Below are positions 15,527 to 22,181 of a stretch of 38,528 nt of DNA, piece by piece. Below the pieces are notes generated by a model, which worked only from the letters and a program-made list of their open reading frames with translations, was not told the DNA's origin and did no database searches. The stretch is from a bacterium (lineage in GTDB: Bacteria; Patescibacteriota; Minisyncoccia; Minisyncoccales; RBG-13-42-11). Numbering within the stretch: position 1 is the stretch's first letter; each line of letters opens with the position of its first letter. Made by a program: the position numbers and the translations under genes. The DNA lies in the NCBI GenBank assembly GCA_030646565.1, contig JAUSLA010000046.1:1-38528 (forward strand), written 5' to 3'.

Positions 15527-16063
15527 TAATAATTCCTTTACGATTTTTGAAACCGAACCGCCATCAGCCCTGCCTTTTATTGTTGGCATCAATTCTGCCA
15601 TTACTTTACCTAAGCGCAGCGAAGGGTGAAGAAGAGATTCATCTCTTCGACTTCCCATATCTTTCATCTCTTTAGCGTTAACTTTATCAATGGCTGCCTG
15701 AACCAATTTTTTCAGCTCTTCCTCTTTGAGCTGCTCGGGCAGGTATTTTTGCAAAATTTCCAATTCTTTTTTTTCTTTTTTAACCGATTCCTGCCTGCCG
15801 CCCTTTTCAAACCCTTCAATCGCCTCTCTTCTTTTTTTGGCTTCGTAAGATATAACTTCTATTATTTCTTCGTCTTGCAACTGACTTTCTTTTTCCAATT
15901 CTTCTGCGGTTAACTCTGATTTATCTCTGCCCAGTTTAAATCTTTTCTCTTTTTCTTTATTTAAAACGGCAGCTAAAAGCTGCCTTAAAACCAGAGCTTC
16001 CAATTCTTTTCTTTCTTTTATGGTTGAATTTAGTTCTTGCTGTATTCTATTTTTTAACCCCAT
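15506..16063 (-). CDS. yqeY: GatB/YqeY domain protein
   Basis: 185 residues; the family is about 150. YqeY proteins resemble the tail of the GatB amidotransferase subunit; their own role is not settled. Typical features are an N-terminal helical domain (MGLKNRIQQELNSTIKERKELE ending VLRQLLAAV) and EILQKYLPEQLKEEEL, then VMAELMPTIKGRADGGSVSKIV. Residues about 137-152 (GSRRDESLLHPSLRLG) are a repeat-derived in-frame insertion, placed where relatives read continuously from the helix into VMAELMP. The last residues (ESRFA) and the stop also come from a repeat. Confidence 0.88.
   Translation of the reverse strand: MGLKNRIQQELNSTIKERKELEALVLRQLLAAVLNKEKEKRFKLGRDKSELTAEELEKESQLQDEEIIEVISYEAKKRREAIEGFEKGGRQESVKKEKKELEILQKYLPEQLKEEELKKLVQAAIDKVNAKEMKDMGSRRDESLLHPSLRLGKVMAELMPTIKGRADGGSVSKIVKELLTESRFA
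15610..15653. repeat. palindromic repeat in frame within yqeY
   Basis: Outer motif AAGCGCAGCGAAGGGTGAAG followed by inner stem AAGAGAT/ATCTCTT (loop TC) and CGACTT. It encodes YqeY residues about 137-152. Confidence 0.8.
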
Positions 16064-16073
16064 AATGAAAATC

Positions 16074-16295
16074 TTAGGATTTTTTTTGGCCCATTTTATC
16101 TAATTTTTTATACTCCTCTTTAAGTTTTTCCCTTCTTAGAGCCGACCTCTTTTTCATTGCATGGCTCTTTGGCCGTTTATGATACCGATTTTTTCTTGCC
16201 CTGGCCAAAACCCTGCTTCTTTGGATGCGTTGAGTGAAGCGGCGGATTAAGCTTTGGGATGTTTCTCTCTCTTGTTTTTTTACTTCTAATGACAT
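16074..16295 (-). CDS. rpsU: 30S ribosomal protein bS21
   Basis: 73 residues from the ATG at 16293-16295 (MSLEVKKQERE); a longer frame back to 16334 lies in a repeat. Bacterial S21 sequence: ETSQSLIRRFTQRIQRSRVLARARKNRYHKRP, seen here as SLIRRFTQRIQRS and then ARKNRYHKRP, with a strongly basic C-terminus. It binds near the 3' end of 16S rRNA and helps initiation. Its neighbours yqeY (10 nt downstream) and a HIT gene form a common rpsU-yqeY arrangement. Confidence 0.9.
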   Translation of the reverse strand: MSLEVKKQERETSQSLIRRFTQRIQRSRVLARARKNRYHKRPKSHAMKKRSALRREKLKEEYKKLDKMGQKKS

Positions 16296-16307
16296 ATTTT
16301 TATTTTT

Positions 16308-16353
16308 TAGGCGATGAACTTCGTTCATCTTCACCCTTCGCTAACGCTCGGTT
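16308..16353. repeat. palindromic repeat between the HIT gene and rpsU
   Basis: TAGGC, inner stem GATGAAC/GTTCATC (loop TTC), then TTCACCCTTCGCTAACGCTC. The HIT gene stop is at its edge. Confidence 0.8.
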
Positions 16354-16690
16354 AGGCGAAGGGCAGTTTTGCTCCGCCCATTAAGTGTAAATGCAAATGG
16401 TTTACGGTTTGACCCGCGCCTTTCCCGACGTTAAAGCTCAAGCGATAGCCCGTTTCAGCCACATTTTGCTTTTTGGCTATATTTCTGGCGACTAAGAATA
16501 ATTCTCCTATTAATTCTTTATCTTCCGACTCTAAATTATTTATAGAAGAGATATGTTTTTTCGGCACAATTAAAAGATGAACAGGAGCTTTGGGCTCAAC
16601 ATCTTTAAAAACAACGACTTTATCGTCTTCGTATATTATTTCAGAGGGCACTTCCTTATTAATAATCTTGCAAAAAATACAATCTGCCAC
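16352..16690 (-). CDS. HIT-family nucleotide hydrolase/transferase (HinT-like)
   Basis: 112 residues with a GTG start (16688-16690). CIFCKIINKEVPSEIIYEDD opens HinT-type proteins, and the catalytic histidine triad is QTVNHLHLHLMGG (His98, His100, His102). Members hydrolyse purine phosphoramidates such as AMP-lysine. The C-terminal GAKLPFA and stop are at the repeat boundary. It sits upstream of rpsU and downstream of hisS on the same strand. Confidence 0.92.
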   Translation of the reverse strand: MADCIFCKIINKEVPSEIIYEDDKVVVFKDVEPKAPVHLLIVPKKHISSINNLESEDKELIGELFLVARNIAKKQNVAETGYRLSFNVGKGAGQTVNHLHLHLMGGAKLPFA

Positions 16691-16693
16691 AAT

Positions 16694-16780
16694 CGAGTCC
16701 CTCCTGCGTCGGGACGAAGGTTAAAAAGAGTCGAAGAATGTTCATTCTTCTCCGCCCTTCGCTGCGCTCGGGCCTTTGAC
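16694..16780. repeat. palindromic repeat pair between hisS and the HIT gene
   Basis: A forward fragment with outer arms TCCCTCCTGCGTCGGGA precedes a reverse unit with inner stem GAAGAATG/CATTCTTC (loop TT) and CGCCCTTCGCTGCGCTCGG. It fills the gap between the genes, just after the hisS stop. Confidence 0.82.
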
Positions 16781-16783
16781 TAA

Positions 16784-18085
16784 TTATCTTAACCTCTTCT
16801 CTATTTCTTTTACCACTTTATCAAGTTTTACTGTATCCTGCCTGCCTGTCTTCATATCCCTGATAATAATTGATCCGTCTAACGCCTCCCTCTGGCCCAC
16901 AAGCAAAGTATATTGCGCCCCAACCTTGTCTGCAAGCCCCAATTGGGCCTTTAGAGAATCCTTGCCTAATGATTCGGCGATCGGAATTTTTACCCCTCTG
17001 AATTCCTCCAAAAGCTTTAATCCTTTTCTCTTGGCTAAATTCCCAATCTGGGCGAAAAAAACCGGGTAAGTTTCCTGCTTTTTCAATTGTAGCCCTCTTG
17101 TCCTCATTAAGGACTGCACTCTTTCAACTCCCATCGCGCAACCTACGGCTTTAACATTATCTCCGCCAAGCATTTTTACCAGATTATCATATCTGCCGCC
17201 GGAAGCCAAAGCATTCTTAACAGGAAAATCTTTTGTGTCCGATTCGTCCTTTGATTTTTCTTCGCTAAAAATCTCAAAGATAGTTTTTGTGTAATAATCC
17301 AAACCTCTTACCAAATAAGGATTCAGGCGGTAGGGAACCTCAATTTCATCAAGAAATTCCAAAACCCTTTTAAAATGGCTGTGGCATTCCTCGCACAGAT
17401 GATCAATGATTTGAGGCGCCTGGCTAACAATTCTCTGGCATTTTTCTTCTTTGCAGTCCAAAACTCTCAAGACATTTTCTCTAATCCGCCTCCTGCAGTC
17501 GGCGCACAAAGCGCCTTCTCTTGATCTAAGATAATTTGCTAAAAGTTTTTTATAATACGGCCGGCACTGGCTGTCACCGATGCTATTGATTTCCACAGCC
17601 AAGTTTTTAACTTTAAGCTCTTTTAAAATATTGTAGAAAATATTGATAATTTGAACATCTATCACCGGACTTTCCTCGCCTATAACCTCAATATCAAATT
17701 GATGGAACTGGCGATAACGGCCGGCCTGGGGATGTTCGTATCTGAAAACGGGCCCAAAAGAATAAAGTTTTATCGGCTGGGGTAAACTCTGCATGCCGTG
17801 TTCAATATATGCCCTGACGATGCCCGGAGTGAATTCCGGCCTCAAAGTTAAATAATCCCCGCCCTTGGTTTTTAAAACATACATCTGCTTTTGGACAATG
17901 TCGGTCGTTAATCCTGTTCCTTTCGAAAAAAGCTCTGTTTCTTCCAGAATCGGAGTATCTATTTTTTTGAAACCGTAAAAACTGGCGATATTCTCGCAAA
18001 CATTATAAATTTTCTGGAAATACGGCTGGTCGTCAGGTAAGATATCGTGCGTTCCGGTTGGCGTTTTGAATCTTGGTTTTTTCAT
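16784..18085 (-). CDS. hisS: histidyl-tRNA synthetase
   Basis: 433 residues, usual length. Charges tRNA-His. Class II motifs: TPTGTHDILPDD, motif 2 FGPVFRYEHPQAGRYRQFHQ, the His-specific VRGLDYYTKTIFE and ALASGGRYDNLV, motif 3 GCAMGVERV. The C-terminal anticodon-binding domain begins about residue 330. A Cys set (CADC, CKEEKC, CEEC at about 195-255) could bind zinc, as in other bacterial HisRS with this insert. A promoter at 18112-18140 fits. Confidence 0.95.
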   Translation of the reverse strand: MKKPRFKTPTGTHDILPDDQPYFQKIYNVCENIASFYGFKKIDTPILEETELFSKGTGLTTDIVQKQMYVLKTKGGDYLTLRPEFTPGIVRAYIEHGMQSLPQPIKLYSFGPVFRYEHPQAGRYRQFHQFDIEVIGEESPVIDVQIINIFYNILKELKVKNLAVEINSIGDSQCRPYYKKLLANYLRSREGALCADCRRRIRENVLRVLDCKEEKCQRIVSQAPQIIDHLCEECHSHFKRVLEFLDEIEVPYRLNPYLVRGLDYYTKTIFEIFSEEKSKDESDTKDFPVKNALASGGRYDNLVKMLGGDNVKAVGCAMGVERVQSLMRTRGLQLKKQETYPVFFAQIGNLAKRKGLKLLEEFRGVKIPIAESLGKDSLKAQLGLADKVGAQYTLLVGQREALDGSIIIRDMKTGRQDTVKLDKVVKEIEKRLR

Positions 18086-18111
18086 AACCCTACGAATTAC
18101 GAATTAATACG

Positions 18112-18140
18112 AATATACGAATAAATTATGAGCGAGGCAA
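18112..18140 (-). promoter_or_regulatory. likely hisS promoter
   Basis: Minus strand TTGCCT (18135-18140), 17-nt spacer, TATATT (18112-18117), about 27 nt before the hisS ATG. It lies back to back with the 6S-like RNA promoter. Confidence 0.5.
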
Positions 18141-18145
18141 ATGGT

Positions 18146-18175
18146 TTCAAGATGAATTTCATAAAGTTTTATTAT
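18146..18175 (+). promoter_or_regulatory. likely promoter of the 6S-like RNA
   Basis: TTCAAG (18146-18151), 18-nt spacer, TATTAT (18170-18175). The expected start site (18181-18183) is at the base of the outer stem of the downstream RNA candidate. Confidence 0.45.
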
Positions 18176-18177
18176 GC

Positions 18178-18342
18178 GCTCGGGCAAATTATTGAGGGGG
18201 ACACATCGTAGTCCCGCCCATATCTAACTATGATTTATCTTTAAAGTAATGGAGGCGGGACGAGATATAGCAGCAGCCGAGAAAAAACTTTATTTTACCA
18301 CTTCTGCTGACTGCGTGTCACCCGAAATAAATTGCCCGAGGG
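18178..18342 (+). ncRNA. 6S-like structured RNA candidate
   Basis: In the 313-nt gap between hisS and lepB no ORF exists, but a long rod can fold. Outer stem 18178-18204 (GCTCGGGCAAATTATT onward, ending GGGGGACAC) pairs with 18315-18342 (GTGTCACCCGAAATAA onward, ending GCCCGAGGGC). Inner stem is GTCCCGCC (18211-18218) with GGCGGGAC (18254-18261). Between them a large asymmetric bubble has a short 5' side (ATCGTA) and a long 3' side holding a small CAGCAG/CTGCTG hairpin (18271-18276, 18304-18309). Rod, central bubble, 3'-side hairpin and about 165 nt match 6S RNA, which binds RNA polymerase. No U-rich terminator follows. Another structured RNA is possible. Confidence 0.45.
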
Positions 18343-18398
18343 CGAAAAGCCGATGGCAGGCAGGCGAATTGATTACGAATATATGAATATTTAGTTGT

Positions 18399-18944
18399 TT
18401 AATACGCGGGGGCTTCAATCATGGACAAAGCGGAAAAAGGCCATGCTCTCAAGAGTACCCGACCAATAATGTCGTTTCTCGGCAATATCCCCCACCTTCT
18501 TGAATCGGAAGAAACAAATCTATTGTCGCCCAAAACAAAATATTCGTTTTTATTTAAGGTTGTTATTATGCTGCCCGCAGTATAAACCGACTGGGAAAGA
18601 TAATCCGATTCCTTTAAGACCTGCTCTCTTCCCTGGCTAAAAATTATTATTTTTCCGTCTTTTATACCTACGGTTTCACCCGGCAGGCCGATGATTCTTT
18701 TGATGTATCTCTGGGAAGTGTCATTTGGATATTTAAAAACTATCACTTCTCCTCTTTGGGGGGGCCTTAGCCTATAAGTGATTTCATCAACAATCAAATA
18801 ATCCCCATTTTCAAAACTGGGTTCCATTGACTGGCCTTTGACGAAAAACGGCTGAAACAAAAAATAACGTATAGGAACAACTATCACCAAAGCAATTATC
18901 GCTATTTTTGCAGTTTCCCAAACAAAAGACAATGCGCTTCTCAT
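18399..18944 (-). CDS. lepB: signal peptidase I
   Basis: 181 residues from the ATG at 18942-18944. An in-frame ATG at 18954-18956 overlaps the -10 box, so it is less likely. Cleaves signal peptides of exported proteins. One N-terminal membrane segment (about 9-30), catalytic Ser in KGQSMEPSF (Ser39), general-base Lys in RYIKRIIGLPGE (Lys82) and box E GDNRFVSSDSRRWG. Complete, single-spanning type. It is transcribed away from pth, with its own promoter at 18955-18982. Confidence 0.94.
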   Translation of the reverse strand: MRSALSFVWETAKIAIIALVIVVPIRYFLFQPFFVKGQSMEPSFENGDYLIVDEITYRLRPPQRGEVIVFKYPNDTSQRYIKRIIGLPGETVGIKDGKIIIFSQGREQVLKESDYLSQSVYTAGSIITTLNKNEYFVLGDNRFVSSDSRRWGILPRNDIIGRVLLRAWPFSALSMIEAPAY

Positions 18945-18954
18945 AGGTTTATAC

Positions 18955-18982
18955 ATTATATCAAAGTTTTCTCATTTGGCAA
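18955..18982 (-). promoter_or_regulatory. lepB promoter
   Basis: Minus strand TTGCCA (18977-18982), 16-nt spacer, perfect TATAAT (18955-18960). The ATG at 18944 is 11 nt past the -10 end, so the 5' leader would be about 3-5 nt. Confidence 0.7.
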
Positions 18983-19011
18983 GTAAATGCTATTATATGA
19001 GAATAACACGA

Positions 19012-19089
19012 CACTAATTTACGAATTGCCACCAATGTTACGAATACTTTATTAGTATTATTGGTGGAAAATTAGTATATTGGTGTCAT
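19012..19089. repeat. long imperfect inverted repeat in the lepB-pth gap
   Basis: GACACTAATTTACGAATT.GCCACCAAT on the left matches the reverse complement of ATTGGTGG.AAAATTAGTATATTGGTGTC on the right, with the core GAATACTTTATTAGTATT between. The motif TACGAAT occurs twice inside and also clusters at 18091-18120 and 18372-18385. A -10-like TATATT (19076-19081) for pth lies in the right arm. It could be an operator, a transcript hairpin or a small repeat element. Confidence 0.5.
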
Positions 19090-19093
19090 ATTT

Positions 19094-19696
19094 ATGCTTC
19101 TAATTGCGGGCCTCGGAAATCCCGGGGGGAAATATAAAAACACAAGGCACAATATCGGTTTCCGAGTGGTCGATGAACTTCGTTCATCTTCACACTTCGC
19201 TACTGCTCGTGTCATTGACGAATTTGCAAGGAAAAACAATTTCCCCGATTTTCATTTTGCCAAAAAATATAATGCTGAAATTTCAGAAGGCAATCTGGAT
19301 AATGAAAAATATATTTTAGCCAAACCCCGAACCTTTATGAACAATTCCGGCAGAGCAGTAAAATCCTTAATGAGTACGGCTAAGCCGGACCTTATGGTGA
19401 TTCACGACGATATTGATTTGCCGCTCGGTAAAATCAAAATATCAATCGGCCGCGGTTCGGCGGGACACAAAGGAGTGGAATCAATAATTCAGGCAATAAA
19501 TTCAAAAAATTTTATAAGAATCAGGGTTGGAATCCTTCCCGAAACCGGAAAGCCAAAAAACCCTGAAGATTTTGTTCTTCAAAAATTTCAACAAAATGAA
19601 GAAAAAATCGTAAAAGATACTATTAAAAAGACTATCGAAGCAATCGAGATAATAATGGGGAAGGGGATAGAAAAAGCAATGAACCAGTACAATTAA
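19094..19696 (+). CDS. pth: peptidyl-tRNA hydrolase with a repeat-derived insertion
   Basis: 200 residues. Releases tRNA from stalled peptidyl-tRNA. Motifs: LIAGLGNPGGKYKNTRHNIGF with catalytic His19, KPRTFMNNSG and VIHDDIDLPLGKIKI. GRGSAGHKGVESII is intact. Residues about 26-40 (ELRSSSHFATARVID) come from a palindromic repeat placed in NIGFRVVDE...FARKNN, where relatives run straight through; VVDE and VIDE flank it like a small target duplication. The insertion follows the first catalytic region but is expected on the surface. A strong pth-specific promoter is not evident. Confidence 0.93.
   Translation: MLLIAGLGNPGGKYKNTRHNIGFRVVDELRSSSHFATARVIDEFARKNNFPDFHFAKKYNAEISEGNLDNEKYILAKPRTFMNNSGRAVKSLMSTAKPDLMVIHDDIDLPLGKIKISIGRGSAGHKGVESIIQAINSKNFIRIRVGILPETGKPKNPEDFVLQKFQQNEEKIVKDTIKKTIEAIEIIMGKGIEKAMNQYN
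19169..19213. repeat. palindromic repeat in frame within pth
   Basis: GTC, inner stem GATGAAC/GTTCATC (loop TTC), then TTCACACTTCGCTACTGCTC: a slightly decayed unit. It adds 15 codons to pth. Confidence 0.8.
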
Positions 19697-19703
19697 AGGT
19701 ATA

Positions 19704-19860
19704 AACCCTCACACCAATTTTGCGAACCAATTCTTTGGCGAAGCGCTTCGCCCAACAAGGGATGCGCTATTCGCGCACGCGCTTCGCAATCATATAATTT
19801 CACGCCTTGATATAATTCTTTTAGGTAAAATTTTAGGAGCGGCAAAATTGGTGAGGGGTT
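19704..19860. repeat. ~157-bp element bounded by imperfect inverted repeats
   Basis: Left end AACCCTCACACCAATTTTGCG (in two parts: AACCCTCACACC, AATTTTGCG) at 19704-19724 matches the reverse complement of 19840-19860. Inside are GC-rich hairpins (GGCGAAGCGCTTCGCC at 19738-19753) and AT-rich spacers. There is no ORF. Size and ends are like a miniature inverted-repeat element. It is followed by the small palindrome CTTTTTCT-TGCG-AGAAAAAG. Confidence 0.5.
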
Positions 19861-19880
19861 CTTTTTCTTGCGAGAAAAAG

Positions 19881-19919
19881 AAAAAGCCGGGGCGGGAGGG
19901 TTCCACGCCTCGGCTTTTT
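19881..19919 (-). terminator. Rho-independent terminator of the 61-residue gene
   Basis: Minus strand AAAAAGCCGAGGC, 13-nt loop, GCCCCGGCTTTTT followed by a CTTTTTC run: a 13-bp stem with one G-U pair directly after the stop of the small gene. Confidence 0.8.
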
Positions 19920-19925
19920 GGCAAA

Positions 19926-20111
19926 CTACTTTGCCCTGATCTTGCGGAGATATTTCTCCGCTTCTTTTTGGATTTCGGCTGGCGATGCCCCAGCTGCAGA
20001 GAAAACCGCCACTTTGTTTTCGCCATACCAGAGATAAACAAAGTGAGGATCATCATTAATGTGAAACCCTTGCCGAAGGTGAAACCCTTCCGGCAGATCA
20101 ATTTTTATCAT
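19926..20111 (-). CDS. 61-residue conserved-looking hypothetical protein
   Basis: A compact, soluble small protein: MIKIDLPEGFHLRQGFHIND at the start, then YLWYGENKVAVFSAAGASPAE and a basic helix EIQKEAEKYLRKIRAK. I recognise no family. The gene is well supported by its signals: near-consensus promoter (20211-20238), a 100-nt leader with a strong hairpin (20138-20174), a perfect AGGAGGT site 5 nt before the ATG and a strong terminator (19881-19919). It is monocistronic and divergent from mfd. Such an autonomous unit suggests high or regulated expression. Confidence 0.75.
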   Translation of the reverse strand: MIKIDLPEGFHLRQGFHINDDPHFVYLWYGENKVAVFSAAGASPAEIQKEAEKYLRKIRAK

Positions 20112-20137
20112 TTTTACCTCCTGTGTTTTTTTGCCCT

Positions 20138-20174
20138 CCGGCCTATCTGCGAACCCTTGGGGCAGACAGACCGG
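20138..20174 (-). promoter_or_regulatory. 5'-UTR hairpin of the 61-residue gene
   Basis: Minus strand CCGGTCTGTCTGC pairs with GCAGATAGGCCGG over 13 bp (two G-U pairs), loop of 11 nt. It lies about 20 nt before the ribosome site. It could stabilise the transcript or gate translation; there is no U-run, so it is not a terminator. Confidence 0.6.
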
Positions 20175-20186
20175 AAAGTAAAAACT

Positions 20187-20215
20187 TTGACAATCACCAC
20201 TTAATAATATATTAT
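20187..20215 (+). promoter_or_regulatory. mfd promoter, overlapping the divergent promoter
   Basis: TTGACA (20187-20192), 17-nt spacer, TATTAT (20210-20215). The ATG at 20226 is 11 nt past the -10 end, giving a predicted leader of 3-5 nt. The two -10 boxes occupy the same DNA, so the two promoters cannot be melted independently. Confidence 0.75.
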
Positions 20216-20238
20216 ACTAAAATAGATGGAATTGTCAA
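20211..20238 (-). promoter_or_regulatory. promoter of the 61-residue gene
   Basis: Minus strand TTGACA (20233-20238), 16-nt spacer, TATAAT (20211-20216): both boxes perfect. It overlaps the mfd start codon and shares bases with the mfd -10 box. Confidence 0.8.
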
Positions 20239-22172
20239 GAACAACCATTGATAGGGTTCTAATTGTCAGTATCACCCCCTACTTTCTGGAAAAGGGGAAT
20301 ATTTGGTTTGAGGAAAATTTAAAAAAGATTCTTGAGGCGAGAAAAACCCAATCTTTTTTTGCGGACAACTTAATATATTTGGAAAAAGACCAAGGATGCA
20401 ACCTGTCGGAAATTTTAAGAAAATTGGACGAGATGGGGTATGAAAAAGTCCTCCAGATTGCGGAACCCGGAGAATTTTCCCAAAGAGGAGGAATTATTGA
20501 TGTTTTCCCTGTCAATTCCAGCCAGGCGGTACGGCTTGAATTTTTGGGCAACAGAATTGAAAACATTGAACAATTGCCGATAAGGGTAAAAGACGAAAAA
20601 ACAACAAAAGAAATCCTGAAAAAACGGCTTAAATCCCAAAAATTATTTTCCGACTTAAAAGGATTAAAACCCGGGGATTATTTGGTGCACTTGGACCATG
20701 GAGTGGCCCGTTTTGTGGGAGAGCTGAATGAATATTATGTTCTGGAATACGCGCAAGACGATAAACTCTATGTTCCGGTTGGGCTGGAACGAAAGTTATC
20801 AAGATATGTTGGCTTTGTTGAGCCGAAAATCTCACGACTGGGCAGTTTAATCTGGCAGAGAACAAAAAGAAAAATCAAAGAAGAGGCGGAAAAACTGGCA
20901 AAAGAGCTTTTGGAAATCTACGCCGAAAGAGAAGTTGTTTCCCGTCCGCCATATCTTAGCGAAGATGAATTTGATTTTAAAATAGCCAATGATTTTAAAT
21001 ACGAAGAAACGCCAGACCAAATTGAGACAATTGAGGATATTAAAAAGGATCTGGAAAAATCGGAACCGATGGATAGGATTGTTTGCGGCGATGTCGGATT
21101 CGGAAAAACAGAGGTGGCTTTAAGAACATTAATAAGAGCTGTAAAATCGGGATATCAAGCGGCAATGATTTGCCCCACTACAATTTTGGCTAACCAGCAT
21201 TTTCAGAATTTCCAAGAAAGATTAAAAGAGCTTCCGATTAGAATTGCAGCCATATCCAGATTGCAGCCAAAAAAGGAGCAAAAAGAAATAATTGAAGGCC
21301 TTAAAAACGGCAAAATTGATATAGCGGTTGGCACGCATAGGATTTTGTCCAAAGATGCTGAATTTAAAAACTTGGGGTTATTAATAATTGACGACGAACA
21401 GAGATTCGGGGTAAGACAAAAAGAAAAATTAAAAAAGATAAGGGCTTCGCTGGATGTTTTGTCGCTGTCAGCCACTCCTATTCCGAGGACTCTTTATCTG
21501 GCCCTGTCTTCTCTAAAATCAATCAGCGTAATCCAGACCCCGCCAGAGGGCAGGTTGCCGATAAAAACTTTTATTTTGCCCTTCAAGGAAAAAATTATCA
21601 AAACGGCGATTGAGAAAGAAATTTCGCGGGGCGGACAGGTGTATTATTTACACAATAGAGTAGAAACAATACATGGAGTCAGGCTATTCTTGGAGAAACT
21701 GATTCCCGAGGGCAGGTTTGGTATTGCTCACGGAAGACTTAAAGAAAATGAATTAGTTAAAGTAATGAATGATTTTCAAAATAAAAAAATCGATGTTTTA
21801 GTGGCTACCACAATAATTGAAAATGGACTAGACCTGCCGAATGTAAATACTTTGATTGCGGCAGACGCCGCAAAACTGGGACTGGCCCAGGCCTATCAAA
21901 TTCGGGGCAGGATTGGCCGCTCATACATTCAGGCCTTTTCTTACTTCCTGTACGGCGATCATCTATCCGAAAAAGCCAAAATGCGGCTTGATGCTTTAAA
22001 AGAAGCCGAAGAGTTGGGCTCCGGCTATAAAATCGCTTTAAGGGATTTAGAAATCCGCGGAGCCGGAAATATTTTAGGCAAAGAACAATCCGGAAATATA
22101 AATCGGGTGGGACTAAATTTATACTGCCAAATGTTATCTGAAGCAATAGAAAAACTGAAAGTAAAATGCTAA
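20226..22172 (+). CDS. mfd: transcription-repair coupling factor Mfd, trimmed at both ends
   Basis: 648 residues against about 1150 in E. coli. Retained: part of the UvrB-like module (PGEFSQRGGIIDVFP, 81-95), RNA-polymerase-interacting CarD-like domain (GDYLVHLDHGVARFVG, from 150), helicase domains with Walker A GDVGFGKTE (288-296), DDEQ box (389-392), SATPIPRTL and the TRG region with GRIGRS and ALRDLEIRGAGNILG. Missing are the first half of the UvrB-like module and the C-terminal regulatory domain 7, which masks UvrA binding in long Mfd. Expected role: push stalled RNA polymerase off DNA. The promoter placement supports this start, so the short N-terminus seems genuine. Confidence 0.92.
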   Translation: MELSRTTIDRVLIVSITPYFLEKGNIWFEENLKKILEARKTQSFFADNLIYLEKDQGCNLSEILRKLDEMGYEKVLQIAEPGEFSQRGGIIDVFPVNSSQAVRLEFLGNRIENIEQLPIRVKDEKTTKEILKKRLKSQKLFSDLKGLKPGDYLVHLDHGVARFVGELNEYYVLEYAQDDKLYVPVGLERKLSRYVGFVEPKISRLGSLIWQRTKRKIKEEAEKLAKELLEIYAEREVVSRPPYLSEDEFDFKIANDFKYEETPDQIETIEDIKKDLEKSEPMDRIVCGDVGFGKTEVALRTLIRAVKSGYQAAMICPTTILANQHFQNFQERLKELPIRIAAISRLQPKKEQKEIIEGLKNGKIDIAVGTHRILSKDAEFKNLGLLIIDDEQRFGVRQKEKLKKIRASLDVLSLSATPIPRTLYLALSSLKSISVIQTPPEGRLPIKTFILPFKEKIIKTAIEKEISRGGQVYYLHNRVETIHGVRLFLEKLIPEGRFGIAHGRLKENELVKVMNDFQNKKIDVLVATTIIENGLDLPNVNTLIAADAAKLGLAQAYQIRGRIGRSYIQAFSYFLYGDHLSEKAKMRLDALKEAEELGSGYKIALRDLEIRGAGNILGKEQSGNINRVGLNLYCQMLSEAIEKLKVKC

Positions 22173-22181
22173 AGTGAAAAA

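Noticed and set aside
18178..18342. RNase P RNA or tmRNA in the hisS-lepB gap
   Set aside because: No GAGGAAAGTC-like or other RNase P core sequence, no tRNA-like ends and no tag ORF on either strand.
19848..20204. Plus-strand frame of 118 codons
   Set aside because: It reads through the terminator, small gene and hairpin of the opposite strand; the minus-strand gene has promoter, SD and terminator.
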